From the NCBI RefSeq assembly GCF_024628865.1, contig NZ_CP102384.1:755001-819000 (forward strand): a stretch of DNA of 64,000 nt, in the 5' to 3' direction. Of this stretch, positions 9,392-18,110 are shown piece after piece. This stretch comes from Sphingopyxis sp. DBS4. GTDB lineage: Bacteria; Pseudomonadota; Alphaproteobacteria; Sphingomonadales; Sphingomonadaceae. The notes under the pieces are model-generated. The model was not told the DNA's origin, ran no database searches, and saw only the letters and a program-made list of their open reading frames with translations. The position numbers and the translations under genes are program-made. Every line of letters begins with the position of its first letter. The first letter of the stretch is position 1.

Positions 9392-10164
9392 TGTCCGACG
9401 CGCCGCAGACGAGCGTCGACGCCGAACAGCGCCGCCTGGGCGGCATCCCGCTGCGCGCTTTCGCGCCCAATGCGATCACCGCGCTCGCGCTCTGCTTCGG
9501 GCTGACCGGGGTGCGCTTCGCGATCGGCGAGGAATGGGAAAAGGCGCTCGCCGCGGTGATCTTCGCCGGTGTGCTCGACGGGATGGACGGGCGCATCGCT
9601 CGCCTGCTCCGCGCGCAGAGCAAGTTCGGCGCCGAGCTCGATTCGCTCTCTGACGTCATAGCCTTCGGCGTCGCGCCGGCGATGATCCTGTTCCTGTGGT
9701 CGCTGGACGACGCGCCCAAATTCGGCTGGACCGCGGCACTGGCGCTCGCAGTCGGCTGCGCGCTGCGCCTCGCGCGCTTCAACTCGCGCATGGACGCCGA
9801 CGTCCAGCCGCACAAGTCGGCGGGTTTCAACACCGGCATTCCTGCGCCCGCCGGGGCGGGGCTGGCCTTCGTTCCGGTCTATCTCTGGCTTTCGAGCGGC
9901 AACGACCTGTTCCGCGAATGGTATGTCGTGATGCCCTGGGCGCTCGGCGTTGCGATGCTGATGATTTCGGCGATCCCGACGTATAGCTGGTCGTCGATCC
10001 GCCTGCGCCGGTCGTGGCGATTGTTCGCGCTTGCCGGCGTGGGCCTGCTCGGCGCGGCGCTCGTCACTGCGCCGTGGCAGACCTTGCTGGCGGTCTGTGC
10101 TGTCTATGTGACGTTGCTGCCTTTCGGCGTCGCGAGCTATGCTAGGGTCAGGCGGCGCGGCTGA
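9391..10164 (+). CDS. pssA: CDP-diacylglycerol-serine O-phosphatidyltransferase
   Basis: 257 residues. It makes phosphatidylserine from CDP-diacylglycerol and serine, the step just before Psd. The CDP-alcohol phosphatidyltransferase signature DGxxAR...GxxxDxxxD is seen in DGMDGRIARLLRAQ followed by FGAELDSLSD, with the aspartates that hold the metal ions. Around it lie about six to eight membrane helices, so it is the integral-membrane form rather than the peripheral E. coli type. It starts one base inside the psd stop codon. Its 3' end overlaps the convergent small membrane protein gene by 17 bp. Confidence 0.94.
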   Translation: MSDAPQTSVDAEQRRLGGIPLRAFAPNAITALALCFGLTGVRFAIGEEWEKALAAVIFAGVLDGMDGRIARLLRAQSKFGAELDSLSDVIAFGVAPAMILFLWSLDDAPKFGWTAALALAVGCALRLARFNSRMDADVQPHKSAGFNTGIPAPAGAGLAFVPVYLWLSSGNDLFREWYVVMPWALGVAMLMISAIPTYSWSSIRLRRSWRLFALAGVGLLGAALVTAPWQTLLAVCAVYVTLLPFGVASYARVRRRG

Positions 10165-10408
10165 ACTGCGGTTGGGTGCGGACCTCGGCGCGAAGCGGGC
10201 GCGGCGCATCGCGGCGTTCGGGCGACCGGCGCAGCGTCACGACGCGCGAAGCCGGGCCGGGCTGGGGCGCGGCCTCGGCCGGAAAGGCGCCTTCGCCGAG
10301 CAGCGCCGAAAGAATCGCTGTCTCGTTGGTTTTCAGCATCGCGAGGATGACCGTCAGGCCGAGCCCGGCAGCGACGGCGAAGAGGAGAGCGGCAGCGACC
10401 TGAACCAT
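10148..10408 (-). CDS. Small single-pass membrane protein downstream of a LexA-box-like site
   Basis: 86 residues from MVQVAAALLFAVAAG. One hydrophobic helix (about residues 3-27) is followed by a short amphipathic piece (ETAILSALLGEG) and a proline/arginine-rich, probably disordered tail. No known domain was recognised. ATG 10408 has GGAAGGAC about 8 nt upstream and puts the membrane helix at the very N terminus; an in-frame ATG at 10480 is possible but weaker. A GAAC-N7-GAAC site about 75 nt upstream matches the alphaproteobacterial LexA box, which suggests damage induction. Small SOS membrane proteins such as Caulobacter SidA block division, but any such role here is inference. It overlaps the end of pssA on the other strand. 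Confidence 0.6.
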   Translation of the reverse strand: MVQVAAALLFAVAAGLGLTVILAMLKTNETAILSALLGEGAFPAEAAPQPGPASRVVTLRRSPERRDAPRPLRAEVRTQPQFSRAA

Positions 10409-10480
10409 GAGCTTGTCCTTCCGGCTTCGATGTGCGAAACCCGTGTCCATTGGACGGTTTCCTTGCGTTCTTCGTTCCAT

Positions 10481-10495
10481 GTTCCTGTTTTGTTC
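10481..10495. promoter_or_regulatory. LexA-box-like site GTTC-N7-GTTC
   Basis: GTTC (10481-10484), 7 nt, GTTC (10492-10495), the direct-repeat operator known for LexA in alphaproteobacteria. On the minus strand it reads GAACAAAACAGGAAC and lies next to TTGAGA (10499-10494), a possible -35 box of the small membrane protein gene. A matching -10 box is not obvious. Confidence 0.45.
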
Positions 10496-10641
10496 TCAAT
10501 GATGTTGCGATGAACCGTTTGGTTTCGTCGATGAGTTGAGTGTGTTTGAGGCGTGGGCTTTGGGAGAGGGATGGGCATTCCCCATTTTCTTTCGCGGGAA
10601 TGATGAAGATAAGAGATGCTGAGCGCGATTTTCAGACTCTC

Positions 10642-10714
10642 GTCATCCCGGACTTGATCCGGGATCCATCAACCGGCGCTGCGAGAATGGATCCCGGATC
10701 AAGTCCGGGATGAC
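10642..10714. repeat. Inverted repeat, family A, copy 1
   Basis: 28-nt arms beginning GTCATCCCGGACTTGATCC at 10642 and ending with the complement at 10714 (arms 10642-10669 and 10687-10714, 17-nt spacer). Two further copies lie near 21982 and 63030 in this window, all between genes. Confidence 0.85.
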
Positions 10715-10799
10715 GATGAAGATAGGTCCGCTTCCGGTCGTCCTCCACCTTTCCCATCTCCCGCTGCGCATCCCGCCGCAACCGTTTGTCCTTCTCCCC

Positions 10800-10828
10800 T
10801 TGCATTTCCGCGTCGGCCCCGCTAACGG
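10800..10828 (+). promoter_or_regulatory. Candidate rpsB promoter
   Basis: TTGCAT (10800-10805), 17 nt, TAACGG (10823-10828). The -35 box equals the one found before rpmE. It predicts a leader of about 100 nt before rpsB. Confidence 0.4.
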
Positions 10829-10932
10829 GCCGCCCATTCCACATGGAAGGCGCACATACCGGTGCCGGGTCCATCCCCTCGCGGATGCCTCGGTTCTTGC
10901 CTTCCAGAGGACTAACCGGAAGGAGAAAGACT

Positions 10933-11757
10933 ATGGCGGCCCCTGTCGTCACGATGCAGAATCTTATCGAGGCTGGCGCCCACTTCGGCCACCAGACCCA
11001 CCGCTGGAACCCGCGCATGAAGCCGTATATCTTCGGCGCGCGCAACGGCATCCACATTCTCGACCTGTCGCAGACCGTGCCGCTCTTCGCGCGTGCGCTC
11101 GACTTCATCTCGTCGACCTCGGCGGCGGGCGGCAAGGTGCTGTTCGTCGGCACCAAGCGCCAAGCGCAGGGTCCGATCGCCGATGCGGCCCGCGCCTCGG
11201 GCCAGCATTTCGTCAACCACCGCTGGCTGGGCGGCATGCTCACCAACTGGAAGACGATCTCGAACTCGATCAAGCGCCTCAAGACGCTCGAGGAACAGCT
11301 TTCGGGCGACACCTCGGGCCTCACCAAGAAGGAAGTGCTCAACAAGACGCGTGAGCGCGACAAGCTCGAAATGTCACTCGGCGGCATTCGCGACATGGGC
11401 GGCATTCCCGACGTGATGTTCGTGATCGACGCGAACAAGGAAGAGCTGGCGATCAAGGAAGCCAACGTCCTCGGCATTCCCGTCGTCGCGATCCTCGATT
11501 CGAACGTCTCGCCCGACGGCATCGCCTTCCCGGTTCCGGCGAATGATGACGCCGCGCGCGCCATCCGCCTTTACTGCGACGCGGTGGCCCAGGCGGCGAC
11601 CCGCGGCGGCCAGCAGGCCCGCGCCGATCGCGGCGAGGATCTGGGCGCGGCCGTCGAGCCCGTCGCCGAACCGGCGCTGGTCGAAGCCGCTCCGAACGAA
11701 GACGAGCAGGTTCCCGCCGAAGCGGCGGCCGAAACCGAACGCCAGAGCGACGCCTAA
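10933..11757 (+). CDS. rpsB: 30S ribosomal protein S2
   Basis: 274 residues from [19 protein letters not shown]. It is needed to assemble the head of the small ribosomal subunit and to dock S1. Family marks: [15 protein letters not shown], the coiled-coil arm around residues 110-150 with lysine and glutamate alternation, and the C-terminal core [22 protein letters not shown]. An acidic C-terminal extension of about 40 residues rich in Ala and Glu goes beyond the E. coli length (241). ATG 10933 has AAGGAGAAAG 5-8 nt upstream. It is followed by tsf, as in most bacteria, with a strong stem-loop between them that may thin out transcription. Confidence 0.97.
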   Translation: MAAPVVTMQNLIEAGAHFGHQTHRWNPRMKPYIFGARNGIHILDLSQTVPLFARALDFISSTSAAGGKVLFVGTKRQAQGPIADAARASGQHFVNHRWLGGMLTNWKTISNSIKRLKTLEEQLSGDTSGLTKKEVLNKTRERDKLEMSLGGIRDMGGIPDVMFVIDANKEELAIKEANVLGIPVVAILDSNVSPDGIAFPVPANDDAARAIRLYCDAVAQAATRGGQQARADRGEDLGAAVEPVAEPALVEAAPNEDEQVPAEAAAETERQSDA

Positions 11758-11771
11758 TCCGCTCTGGGCAT

Positions 11772-11810
11772 GACGGGGCGGCGCGGCATCATGCTCGCGC
11801 CGTCCCTGTC
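11772..11810 (+). terminator. Stem-loop between rpsB and tsf, possible attenuator
   Basis: Arms GACGGGGCGGCGCG (11772-11785) and CGCGCCGTCCCTGTC (11796-11810) pair almost fully around a 10-nt loop and are followed by ATCCCTTTG. The run of U is poor, so it may only partly stop transcription. Such a hairpin would set the ratio of S2 to EF-Ts. Confidence 0.5.
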
Positions 11811-11892
11811 ATCCCTTTGACTTATCGCCCCGCCATGCGCGCGGGCGTCCCGCGGGCCCGAACGCGCCCGCCCCTTTGGAAAGGAATATCCC

Positions 11893-12819
11893 ATGGCTGA
11901 GATCACGGCCGCCCTCGTCAAGGAACTGCGCGATCGCACCGGCGCCGGCATGATGGACTGCAAGAAGGCGCTCGCCGAAAACGGCGGCGACATCGAGGCG
12001 TCGATCGACTGGCTGCGCACCAAAGGCCTCGCCGCCGCCGCCAAGAAGGCCGGCCGCGTCGCCGCCGAAGGTCTCGTCGGTTTCGCGACCGACGGCGCCA
12101 AGGGCGCGCTCGTCGAAGTGAACAGCGAAACCGATTTCGTCGGCAAGAACGAGCAGTTCCAGGACTTCGTCCGCGACGTGACGCAGGTCGCGCTCGCGAA
12201 CAATATCACCGACATCGATGCGCTCGCCGCTGCGACCTATCCGACCGGCGGCACCGTCGCCGAGAAGCTGACGAGCAACATCGCGACGATCGGCGAGAAC
12301 CAGTCGCTGCGCCGCGCGGCGATCCTGTCGGTCGGCTCGGGCGTCGTCACCGGCTATGTCCACAACGCCGCCGCGCCCGGCATGGGCAAGATCGGCGTGC
12401 TCGTCGCGCTCGAATCGACCGCGGGCGCCGACGTTCTCGAACCGTTGGGCAAGCAGCTTGCGATGCACGTCGCGGCCGCGAACCCGCTGGCACTGAACGG
12501 CGACGACCTCGACGCCGACCTGGTGGCGCGCGAACGAGCGATCGCCGAGGAAAAGGCGGCACAGTCGGGCAAGCCTGCCGAGATCGTCGCCAAGATGGTC
12601 GACGGCTCGATCGCCAAGTTCCGCAAGGAAAACGCGCTGCTGTCGCAGCTGTTCGTGATGGACGGCAAAACCCCGGTCGCCGAAGTCGTCGCCGCGGCCG
12701 GCAAGGATGTCGGCGCGACGATCACGCTCAAGGGCTTCGTCCGCTTCCAGCTCGGTGAAGGTATCGAGAAGGAAGAAAGCGACTTCGCGGCGGAAGTCGC
12801 TGCGGCCGCCGGCGTCTAA
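11893..12819 (+). CDS. tsf: Translation elongation factor Ts
   Basis: 308 residues. It is the nucleotide exchange factor that recycles EF-Tu-GDP. The N-terminal UBA-like module has the signature [16 protein letters not shown], and the EF-Tu contact motif [10 protein letters not shown] lies near residues 80-90 (usual form TDFVAKN). Two dimerisation-type repeats follow. ATG 11893 has GGAAAGGA about 8 nt upstream. It is co-transcribed with rpsB through the stem-loop at 11772-11810, and two more hairpins with a promoter separate it from pyrH. Confidence 0.97.
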   Translation: MAEITAALVKELRDRTGAGMMDCKKALAENGGDIEASIDWLRTKGLAAAAKKAGRVAAEGLVGFATDGAKGALVEVNSETDFVGKNEQFQDFVRDVTQVALANNITDIDALAAATYPTGGTVAEKLTSNIATIGENQSLRRAAILSVGSGVVTGYVHNAAAPGMGKIGVLVALESTAGADVLEPLGKQLAMHVAAANPLALNGDDLDADLVARERAIAEEKAAQSGKPAEIVAKMVDGSIAKFRKENALLSQLFVMDGKTPVAEVVAAAGKDVGATITLKGFVRFQLGEGIEKEESDFAAEVAAAAGV

Positions 12820-12830
12820 AAAGAAGGAAC

Positions 12831-12858
12831 GGATTGCTGCGCCGAGGCGCGGCAGTCC
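12831..12858 (+). terminator. Stem-loop after tsf
   Basis: GGATTGCTGCGCC and GGCGCGGCAGTCC pair over 11-13 bp with two G-U pairs and a very small loop, 11 nt after the tsf stop. There is no T tract, so termination strength is uncertain. Confidence 0.45.
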
Positions 12859-12860
12859 GC

Positions 12861-12889
12861 TTGGCAATGGCGCGCGCCTTCACTAGGGT
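12861..12889 (+). promoter_or_regulatory. pyrH promoter inside a palindrome
   Basis: TTGGCA (12861-12866), 17 nt, TAGGGT (12884-12889). The spacer and the -10 box lie within a perfect 10-bp inverted repeat, AATGGCGCGC / GCGCGCCATT (12866-12899). This gives the pyrH-fabZ block its own start, apart from rpsB-tsf. Confidence 0.5.
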
Positions 12890-12934
12890 GCGCGCCATTC
12901 GCATTTGGTGAGTTTGCAAGAGGTTCCCCCCGAC

Positions 12935-13657
12935 ATGGCATTGCCCGGCATGAAACGCATATTGCTCAAGCTGTCGGGCGAGGCGTTGATGGGCTCCACC
13001 CCCTTCGGCATCGATCCCGAAACGGTCGCGAGCATGGCCGCCGAGGTCAAGGAAGCGAAGGACCGCGGGCTCGAAATCTGCCTCGTCATCGGCGGCGGCA
13101 ATATCTTCCGCGGCATGGCGGGCGCCGCCAAGGGCATGGACCGCGCGCAGGCCGACTATATGGGGATGCTTGCGACGGTGATGAACGCGCTCGCGATGCA
13201 GAATGCGCTCGAACAACTCGGCGTCCAGACGCGCGTCCAGTCGGCGATCGAGATGGACAAGGTGTGCGAGCCGGTGATCCGCCGCCGCGCCGAACGCCAC
13301 CTCGAAAAGGGCCGTGTCGTGATCTTCGCCGCGGGCGTCGGCGCGCCTTATTTCACCACCGACAGCGGCGCCGCGCTGCGCGCCGCCGAGATGAAGTGCG
13401 ACGCGCTCCTCAAGGGCACGAGCGTCGACGGCGTCTATAACGCCGATCCCAAGAAGGACGCGAACGCGGTCCGCTATGACAGCCTCAGCTACGATCGCGT
13501 GCTCGCCGACAATCTGAAGGTCATGGACGCGAGCGCGGTGGCGCTCTGCCGCGACAACAATATCCCGATCGTCGTGTTCAACATCCGCGAGGCCGGCAAT
13601 CTGGCGCGCGTGCTGGCGGGCGAGGGCGTTGCCACCGTCGTTGGCCAGGCCGACTGA
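12935..13657 (+). CDS. pyrH: Uridylate kinase
   Basis: 240 residues, a hexameric amino-acid-kinase-fold enzyme that phosphorylates UMP to UDP. Visible: [14 protein letters not shown] (phosphate loop lysine), the glycine-rich GGGNIFRG loop, GTGNP-type region seen as [17 protein letters not shown], and KATSVDGVY-like [17 protein letters not shown] 12935 was chosen for the [16 protein letters not shown] terminus; CAAGAGG lies about 11 nt upstream. It opens the gene run pyrH-frr-uppS-cdsA-dxr-rseP-bamA-skp-fabZ, spaced 23 nt from frr. Confidence 0.96.
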   Translation: MALPGMKRILLKLSGEALMGSTPFGIDPETVASMAAEVKEAKDRGLEICLVIGGGNIFRGMAGAAKGMDRAQADYMGMLATVMNALAMQNALEQLGVQTRVQSAIEMDKVCEPVIRRRAERHLEKGRVVIFAAGVGAPYFTTDSGAALRAAEMKCDALLKGTSVDGVYNADPKKDANAVRYDSLSYDRVLADNLKVMDASAVALCRDNNIPIVVFNIREAGNLARVLAGEGVATVVGQAD

Positions 13658-13680
13658 CGAGATCAAGAGAGGAAAGACAG

Positions 13681-14235
13681 ATGGCGAAATATGACAAGGC
13701 CGACCTCGAACGCCGGATGCACGGCGCGGTCGAATCGCTGAAGCACGACCTGGCGGGCCTGCGCACCGGCCGCGCGAACAGCGCGTTGCTCGATCCGGTG
13801 ACGGTCGAGGTCTATGGCAGCCACATGCCGCTGAACCAGGTCGCCTCGGTCAGCGTTCCCGAGCCGCGGATGCTCGCGGTGCAAGTGTGGGACAAATCGA
13901 ACGTCGGCCCGGTCGACAAGGCGATCCGCTCGGCGGGCCTCGGTCTCAACCCGATCGTCGACGGCCAGCTTTTGCGCCTGCCGATCCCCGAAATGACGCA
14001 GGAACGCCGCAAGGAACTGTCGAAGCTCGCCGGCCAATATGCCGAAAAGGCGCGCGTCGCGGTCCGCAACGTCCGCCGCGACGGCATGGACAATCTCAAG
14101 ACCGACGAGAACAAGAAGGAAATCAGCGAGGACGAGCGCAAGCGCTCCGAAACCGAGGTCCAGAAGCTGACCGACAGCACCATCGCCGACATCGATGCGG
14201 CGGCGGCGGCGAAGGAAAAGGAAATTTTGGGCTAA
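13681..14235 (+). CDS. frr: Ribosome recycling factor
   Basis: 184 residues, the standard length. Together with EF-G it splits the post-termination ribosome. The protein has the typical two-domain L shape: long helices rich in charged residues (residues 1-30 and 105-184) around a beta domain. Signature segments are [21 protein letters not shown] and the late run [19 protein letters not shown] followed by RRDGMD. GAGAGGAAAGAC lies just before the ATG. A repeat element of about 130 bp separates it from uppS. Confidence 0.97.
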   Translation: MAKYDKADLERRMHGAVESLKHDLAGLRTGRANSALLDPVTVEVYGSHMPLNQVASVSVPEPRMLAVQVWDKSNVGPVDKAIRSAGLGLNPIVDGQLLRLPIPEMTQERRKELSKLAGQYAEKARVAVRNVRRDGMDNLKTDENKKEISEDERKRSETEVQKLTDSTIADIDAAAAAKEKEILG

Positions 14236-14263
14236 ACGCATGCGCGACGGTGCCGCCATCGCG

Positions 14264-14392
14264 ATCCTCCCCGGCACGGGGAGGGGGACCATGCGAAGCA
14301 TGGTGGAGGGGCGCCCTCCATCATACGCTTCGCGTGGCCTCATGTGCCCCTCCACCACCTTCGATGGTCCCCCTCCCCGTGCCGGGGAGGAT
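14264..14392. repeat. Inverted repeat, family D, between frr and uppS
   Basis: Arms start ATCCTCCCCGGCACGGGGAG at 14264 and end with its complement at 14392; inner parts also pair (GGTGGAGGGGC / GCCCCTCCACC), so the whole 129 bp can fold into one long hairpin. The right edge supplies GGGGAGGA, the ribosome site of uppS. Confidence 0.8.
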
Positions 14393-14394
14393 TT

Positions 14395-15075
<681 letters not shown>

Positions 15076-15078
15076 GAT

Positions 15079-15753
15079 ATGGTGGCTGGTAAGTCGGACC
15101 TTTGGACCCGCGTGGGATCGGCGATCGTCCTGTTCGCGATCGCGGGCACCGCGCTGTGGTTCGGCGGCATCGCCTTCGGCCTGCTGCTGCTCGTCGGCGG
15201 CGCGCTCGTCGTCGTCGAATGGCTGGCGCTCGTCCGCGCGATGACGCTGGGCGGCGGCGCGAAGATGGCGCTGATGCTGCTCGGGCCGCTCGCGATCCTT
15301 GGCGCGATGGCGGGACTCTGGTTCATCCGCGACCATCTGGGCATGACCGCGGCGCTCTGGGTGTTCGGCATGGTGTGGGCGACCGATATCGGTGCCTATT
15401 TCGCCGGCCGCGCCTTCGGCGGCGCGCGCCTCGCGCCCGCGATCAGCCCGTCGAAGACCTGGTCGGGGCTGATCGGCGGCATGGTCGCCGCGCTCATCGC
15501 CAGCGCGACGATCGGCGATCGCGCCGGTATCATCGGCGTGCCGCTGTGGATCGGCCTGTTCATGGGGCTGCTCGCGCAGCTCGGCGACCTTGGCGAAAGC
15601 TGGATGAAACGCCGCGCCGGGGTCAAGGATTCGGGCAAGCTGATCCCCGGCCATGGCGGGCTGTTCGACCGCGTCGACGGGCTGTTGCCGGTGGCCCTGC
15701 TGCTCGGCGCGCTGGCTTTCATGGGCGATATCGCTGTGCGGGCGGCCGGCTGA
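15079..15753 (+). CDS. cdsA: Phosphatidate cytidylyltransferase
   Basis: 224 residues, shorter than the E. coli enzyme (285). It makes CDP-diacylglycerol from phosphatidate and CTP, the substrate that PssA uses. The family signature is complete in SWMKRRAGVKDSGKLIPGHG followed by GLFDRVDGLL near residues 174-203. Before it lie five or six membrane helices. GGGGGG lies about 10 nt before the ATG, inside the end of uppS. The 3' end lies 2 nt from the dxr ATG, so the block is tightly coupled. Confidence 0.95.
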   Translation: MVAGKSDLWTRVGSAIVLFAIAGTALWFGGIAFGLLLLVGGALVVVEWLALVRAMTLGGGAKMALMLLGPLAILGAMAGLWFIRDHLGMTAALWVFGMVWATDIGAYFAGRAFGGARLAPAISPSKTWSGLIGGMVAALIASATIGDRAGIIGVPLWIGLFMGLLAQLGDLGESWMKRRAGVKDSGKLIPGHGGLFDRVDGLLPVALLLGALAFMGDIAVRAAG

Positions 15754-15755
15754 TC

Positions 15756-16916
15756 ATGCGCCGCCTCTCGCTCTTCGGCGCGACGGGGTCGGTCGGGCAG
15801 TCGACCCTCGACCTCGTGCGCCGCGATGGCGAGGCGTGGCGGGTGAGTGTGCTGACCGCGAACAGCGATGTCGGCGAGCTGGCGCGCCTCGCGCTCGAAT
15901 TTCGGCCCGAGCTCGTCGTGATTGCCGACGAAGCGCGCCATGCCGAACTCAAGGAAGCGCTCGCGGGCACGAATATCGGGGTCGCGGCGGGGGCCGAGGC
16001 GTTGATCGCGGCGGCGAAGCATCCGACCGATCTGGTGATGGCGGCGATCGTCGGCACCGCCGGCCTTGCGCCGACGATGGCGGCGCTTGAGGCGGGCATC
16101 GACGTCGCGCTCGCCAACAAGGAAGCGCTCGTCTCTTCGGGCGAACTGATGACCGCGGCGGCGCGCAAATCGGGCGCGACGATCCTGCCGGTCGACAGCG
16201 AGCATAATGCAATCTTCCAGTGCCTCGCGGGCGGGCGCATCGATCAGGTGCGGCGGATCATCCTGACCGCCAGCGGCGGGCCGTTCCGCACGATGAGCGC
16301 CGAGGCGATGACGCGCGTCACCCCGGCGCAGGCGGTCGCGCATCCGAACTGGTCAATGGGCGCGAAGATCAGCGTCGATTCGGCGACGATGATGAACAAG
16401 GGGCTCGAACTCATCGAGGCGCATCATCTGTTCCCCGTCGGGCTCGACCGCATCGAGATTCTCGTTCACCCGCAGTCGGTGATCCACAGCCTCGTCGAAT
16501 ATGTCGATTGCTCGACGCTGGCGCAGCTCGGCTCGCCCGACATGCGGATTCCGATCAGCAGCGCGCTCGCCTGGCCGCAGCGGATGGCGACGCCCTGCGC
16601 GCCGCTCGACCTCGCATCGATCGCGCGGCTCGACTTCGAGGCGCCCGACGAGATGCGCTTTCCCGCCACCGCGCTCTGCCGCGCCGCGATCGCCGAGGGC
16701 GGCGCGCGCCCGGCGCAGCTCAACGCCGCGAACGAGGTCGCGGTCGCCGCGTTCCTCGCGGGGCGCATTTCCTTCCCGGCGATCGTCGATACGGTGCGCC
16801 GCGTGATCGAGGCCGAGGCGCCCTCGCTGCCCGTGTCGCTTCAGGACATATTCAGCGTCGATGCCGCATCGCGCGCGGCCGCGCAGCATTTTGTGGACCG
16901 ATACGAACATGCATGA
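15756..16916 (+). CDS. dxr: 1-deoxy-D-xylulose 5-phosphate reductoisomerase
   Basis: 386 residues from MRRLSLFGATGSVGQSTLDL. It performs the first committed step of the MEP isoprenoid pathway, NADPH-dependent conversion of DXP to MEP, and so feeds UppS encoded nearby. Visible: NADPH fold GATGSVGQS, ANKEALVSSGELM, the metal and substrate site VDSEHNAIFQCL, and TASGGPFR plus MGAKISVDSATMMNKGLE. Its last 8 bases overlap the rseP start. Confidence 0.97.
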   Translation: MRRLSLFGATGSVGQSTLDLVRRDGEAWRVSVLTANSDVGELARLALEFRPELVVIADEARHAELKEALAGTNIGVAAGAEALIAAAKHPTDLVMAAIVGTAGLAPTMAALEAGIDVALANKEALVSSGELMTAAARKSGATILPVDSEHNAIFQCLAGGRIDQVRRIILTASGGPFRTMSAEAMTRVTPAQAVAHPNWSMGAKISVDSATMMNKGLELIEAHHLFPVGLDRIEILVHPQSVIHSLVEYVDCSTLAQLGSPDMRIPISSALAWPQRMATPCAPLDLASIARLDFEAPDEMRFPATALCRAAIAEGGARPAQLNAANEVAVAAFLAGRISFPAIVDTVRRVIEAEAPSLPVSLQDIFSVDAASRAAAQHFVDRYEHA

Positions 16917-18039
16917 CGTGCCCCTGTGGCTGTATTTTGTGGGCTTCCTGCTCGTGCTCGGGCCGCTGGTCTTCGTGCACGAATATGGTCATTACATCGT
17001 CGGCCGCTGGTGCGGGGTAAAGGCCGACGCCTTCTCGATCGGCTTCGGGCGCAGAATCGTCGGCTGGACCGACAGGCGCGGCACCGAATGGAAGATCGGC
17101 TGGCTGCCGCTCGGCGGCTATGTCCAGTTCGCGGGCGACCGCGATGCGGTGAGCCAGCCCGATGCGGGCTGGCAGACGCTTCCCACCGAAGAGCGATCGC
17201 ACACCTTTCCGGCGCAGCCCGTGTGGAAACGCGCCTTGATCGTCCTTGCGGGGCCGCTCACCAACTTGCTGTTCGCGATCCTGGTTTTCGCGGGTTTCTT
17301 CATGGCCTATGGCGCCCCGGCGCTTCCGCCCGTTATCGGCGGGGTGCAAGCGGGAAGCGCGGCGGAGGCCGCTGGACTCCGCGTCGGCGACCGCATCGTG
17401 CGGATCGACGGGCAGGCCATCGAAAGCTTCGATGCGATACCGAATATGGTCGCCTATGACCTCGGCCGGCCGGCCGTGATCGAGGTGGAGCGCGGCGGCG
17501 ATCGGTTCACCGTCACGCTGAAGCCGCGGATCACGACGATAACCGATGATTTCGGCAACAAGGCCGACATGGCGATCATCGGCATCCGGTCGGGGCCGAT
17601 CACCCACACGCCCGTGGGACCCTTGGCGGCGGTTCAGGCAAGCGCGGCACAGACCTGGGACATCATGCGCCTGACGGGCAAGGCCCTGGGCCAGTTCCTC
17701 ACCGGGCAACGTTCGGTCAAGGAAATGGGCGGCCCCTTGCGAATCGCGAAGCAATCGGGCGAGCAGGCGTCGCTCGGGCCGACGGCGCTGATCTGGTTCA
17801 TCGCCTTCGTGTCCATCAATCTGGGGTTCATAAATCTGTTGCCATTGCCGATGCTCGATGGCGGCCATCTGCTTTTCTATGCCTATGAGGCGATCCGGCG
17901 CCGTCCTGCCCCCGCCGAGGCGCAGGAATGGGCGTTCCGATTCGGTTTCGTGGCGATCGTGACGCTGATGCTGGTCGTGACTTTCAACGATTTGGGCTCA
18001 ATCGGGGTCTGGGACCGGATCGCGCGCTTGATTGGATAA
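16909..18039 (+). CDS. rseP: Site-2 intramembrane zinc protease, RseP type
   Basis: 376 residues. It cuts transmembrane segments of anti-sigma factors and remnant signal peptides in the inner membrane. HEYGH (the HExxH zinc motif) lies in the first helix at about residues 21-25, followed by a PDZ domain near 130-200 (VQAGSAAEAAGLRVGDRIVRI), one copy instead of the two in E. coli. The third zinc ligand is in NLLPLPMLDGGHL near residue 315. ATG 16909 gives MHDVPLWLYFVGFL and overlaps dxr by 8 bp; a longer in-frame start at 16861 was rejected because it adds a basic stretch before the helix. Confidence 0.95.
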   Translation: MHDVPLWLYFVGFLLVLGPLVFVHEYGHYIVGRWCGVKADAFSIGFGRRIVGWTDRRGTEWKIGWLPLGGYVQFAGDRDAVSQPDAGWQTLPTEERSHTFPAQPVWKRALIVLAGPLTNLLFAILVFAGFFMAYGAPALPPVIGGVQAGSAAEAAGLRVGDRIVRIDGQAIESFDAIPNMVAYDLGRPAVIEVERGGDRFTVTLKPRITTITDDFGNKADMAIIGIRSGPITHTPVGPLAAVQASAAQTWDIMRLTGKALGQFLTGQRSVKEMGGPLRIAKQSGEQASLGPTALIWFIAFVSINLGFINLLPLPMLDGGHLLFYAYEAIRRRPAPAEAQEWAFRFGFVAIVTLMLVVTFNDLGSIGVWDRIARLIG

Positions 18040-18110
18040 GCGGACTGGGGCAGGAGTGCGCGCGGACCTGTGGGCAAGCGGGTTTGTCGCTTTTGAGTTA
18101 TTTTTGCGGG

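Larger units (their letters stand above)
10409..10932. other. Divergent intergenic region between the small membrane protein and rpsB
   Basis: 524 nt without a supported gene. It holds four spaced GTTC half-sites (10467, 10474, 10481, 10492), an inverted repeat (10642-10714), a candidate rpsB promoter (10800-10828) and the rpsB ribosome site (GGAAGGAGAAAG ending about 10928). The rest shows nothing clear. Confidence 0.6.

Noticed and set aside
14264..14392. CRISPR-like or IS remnant
   Set aside because: A single palindrome with no spacers and no transposase fragment.
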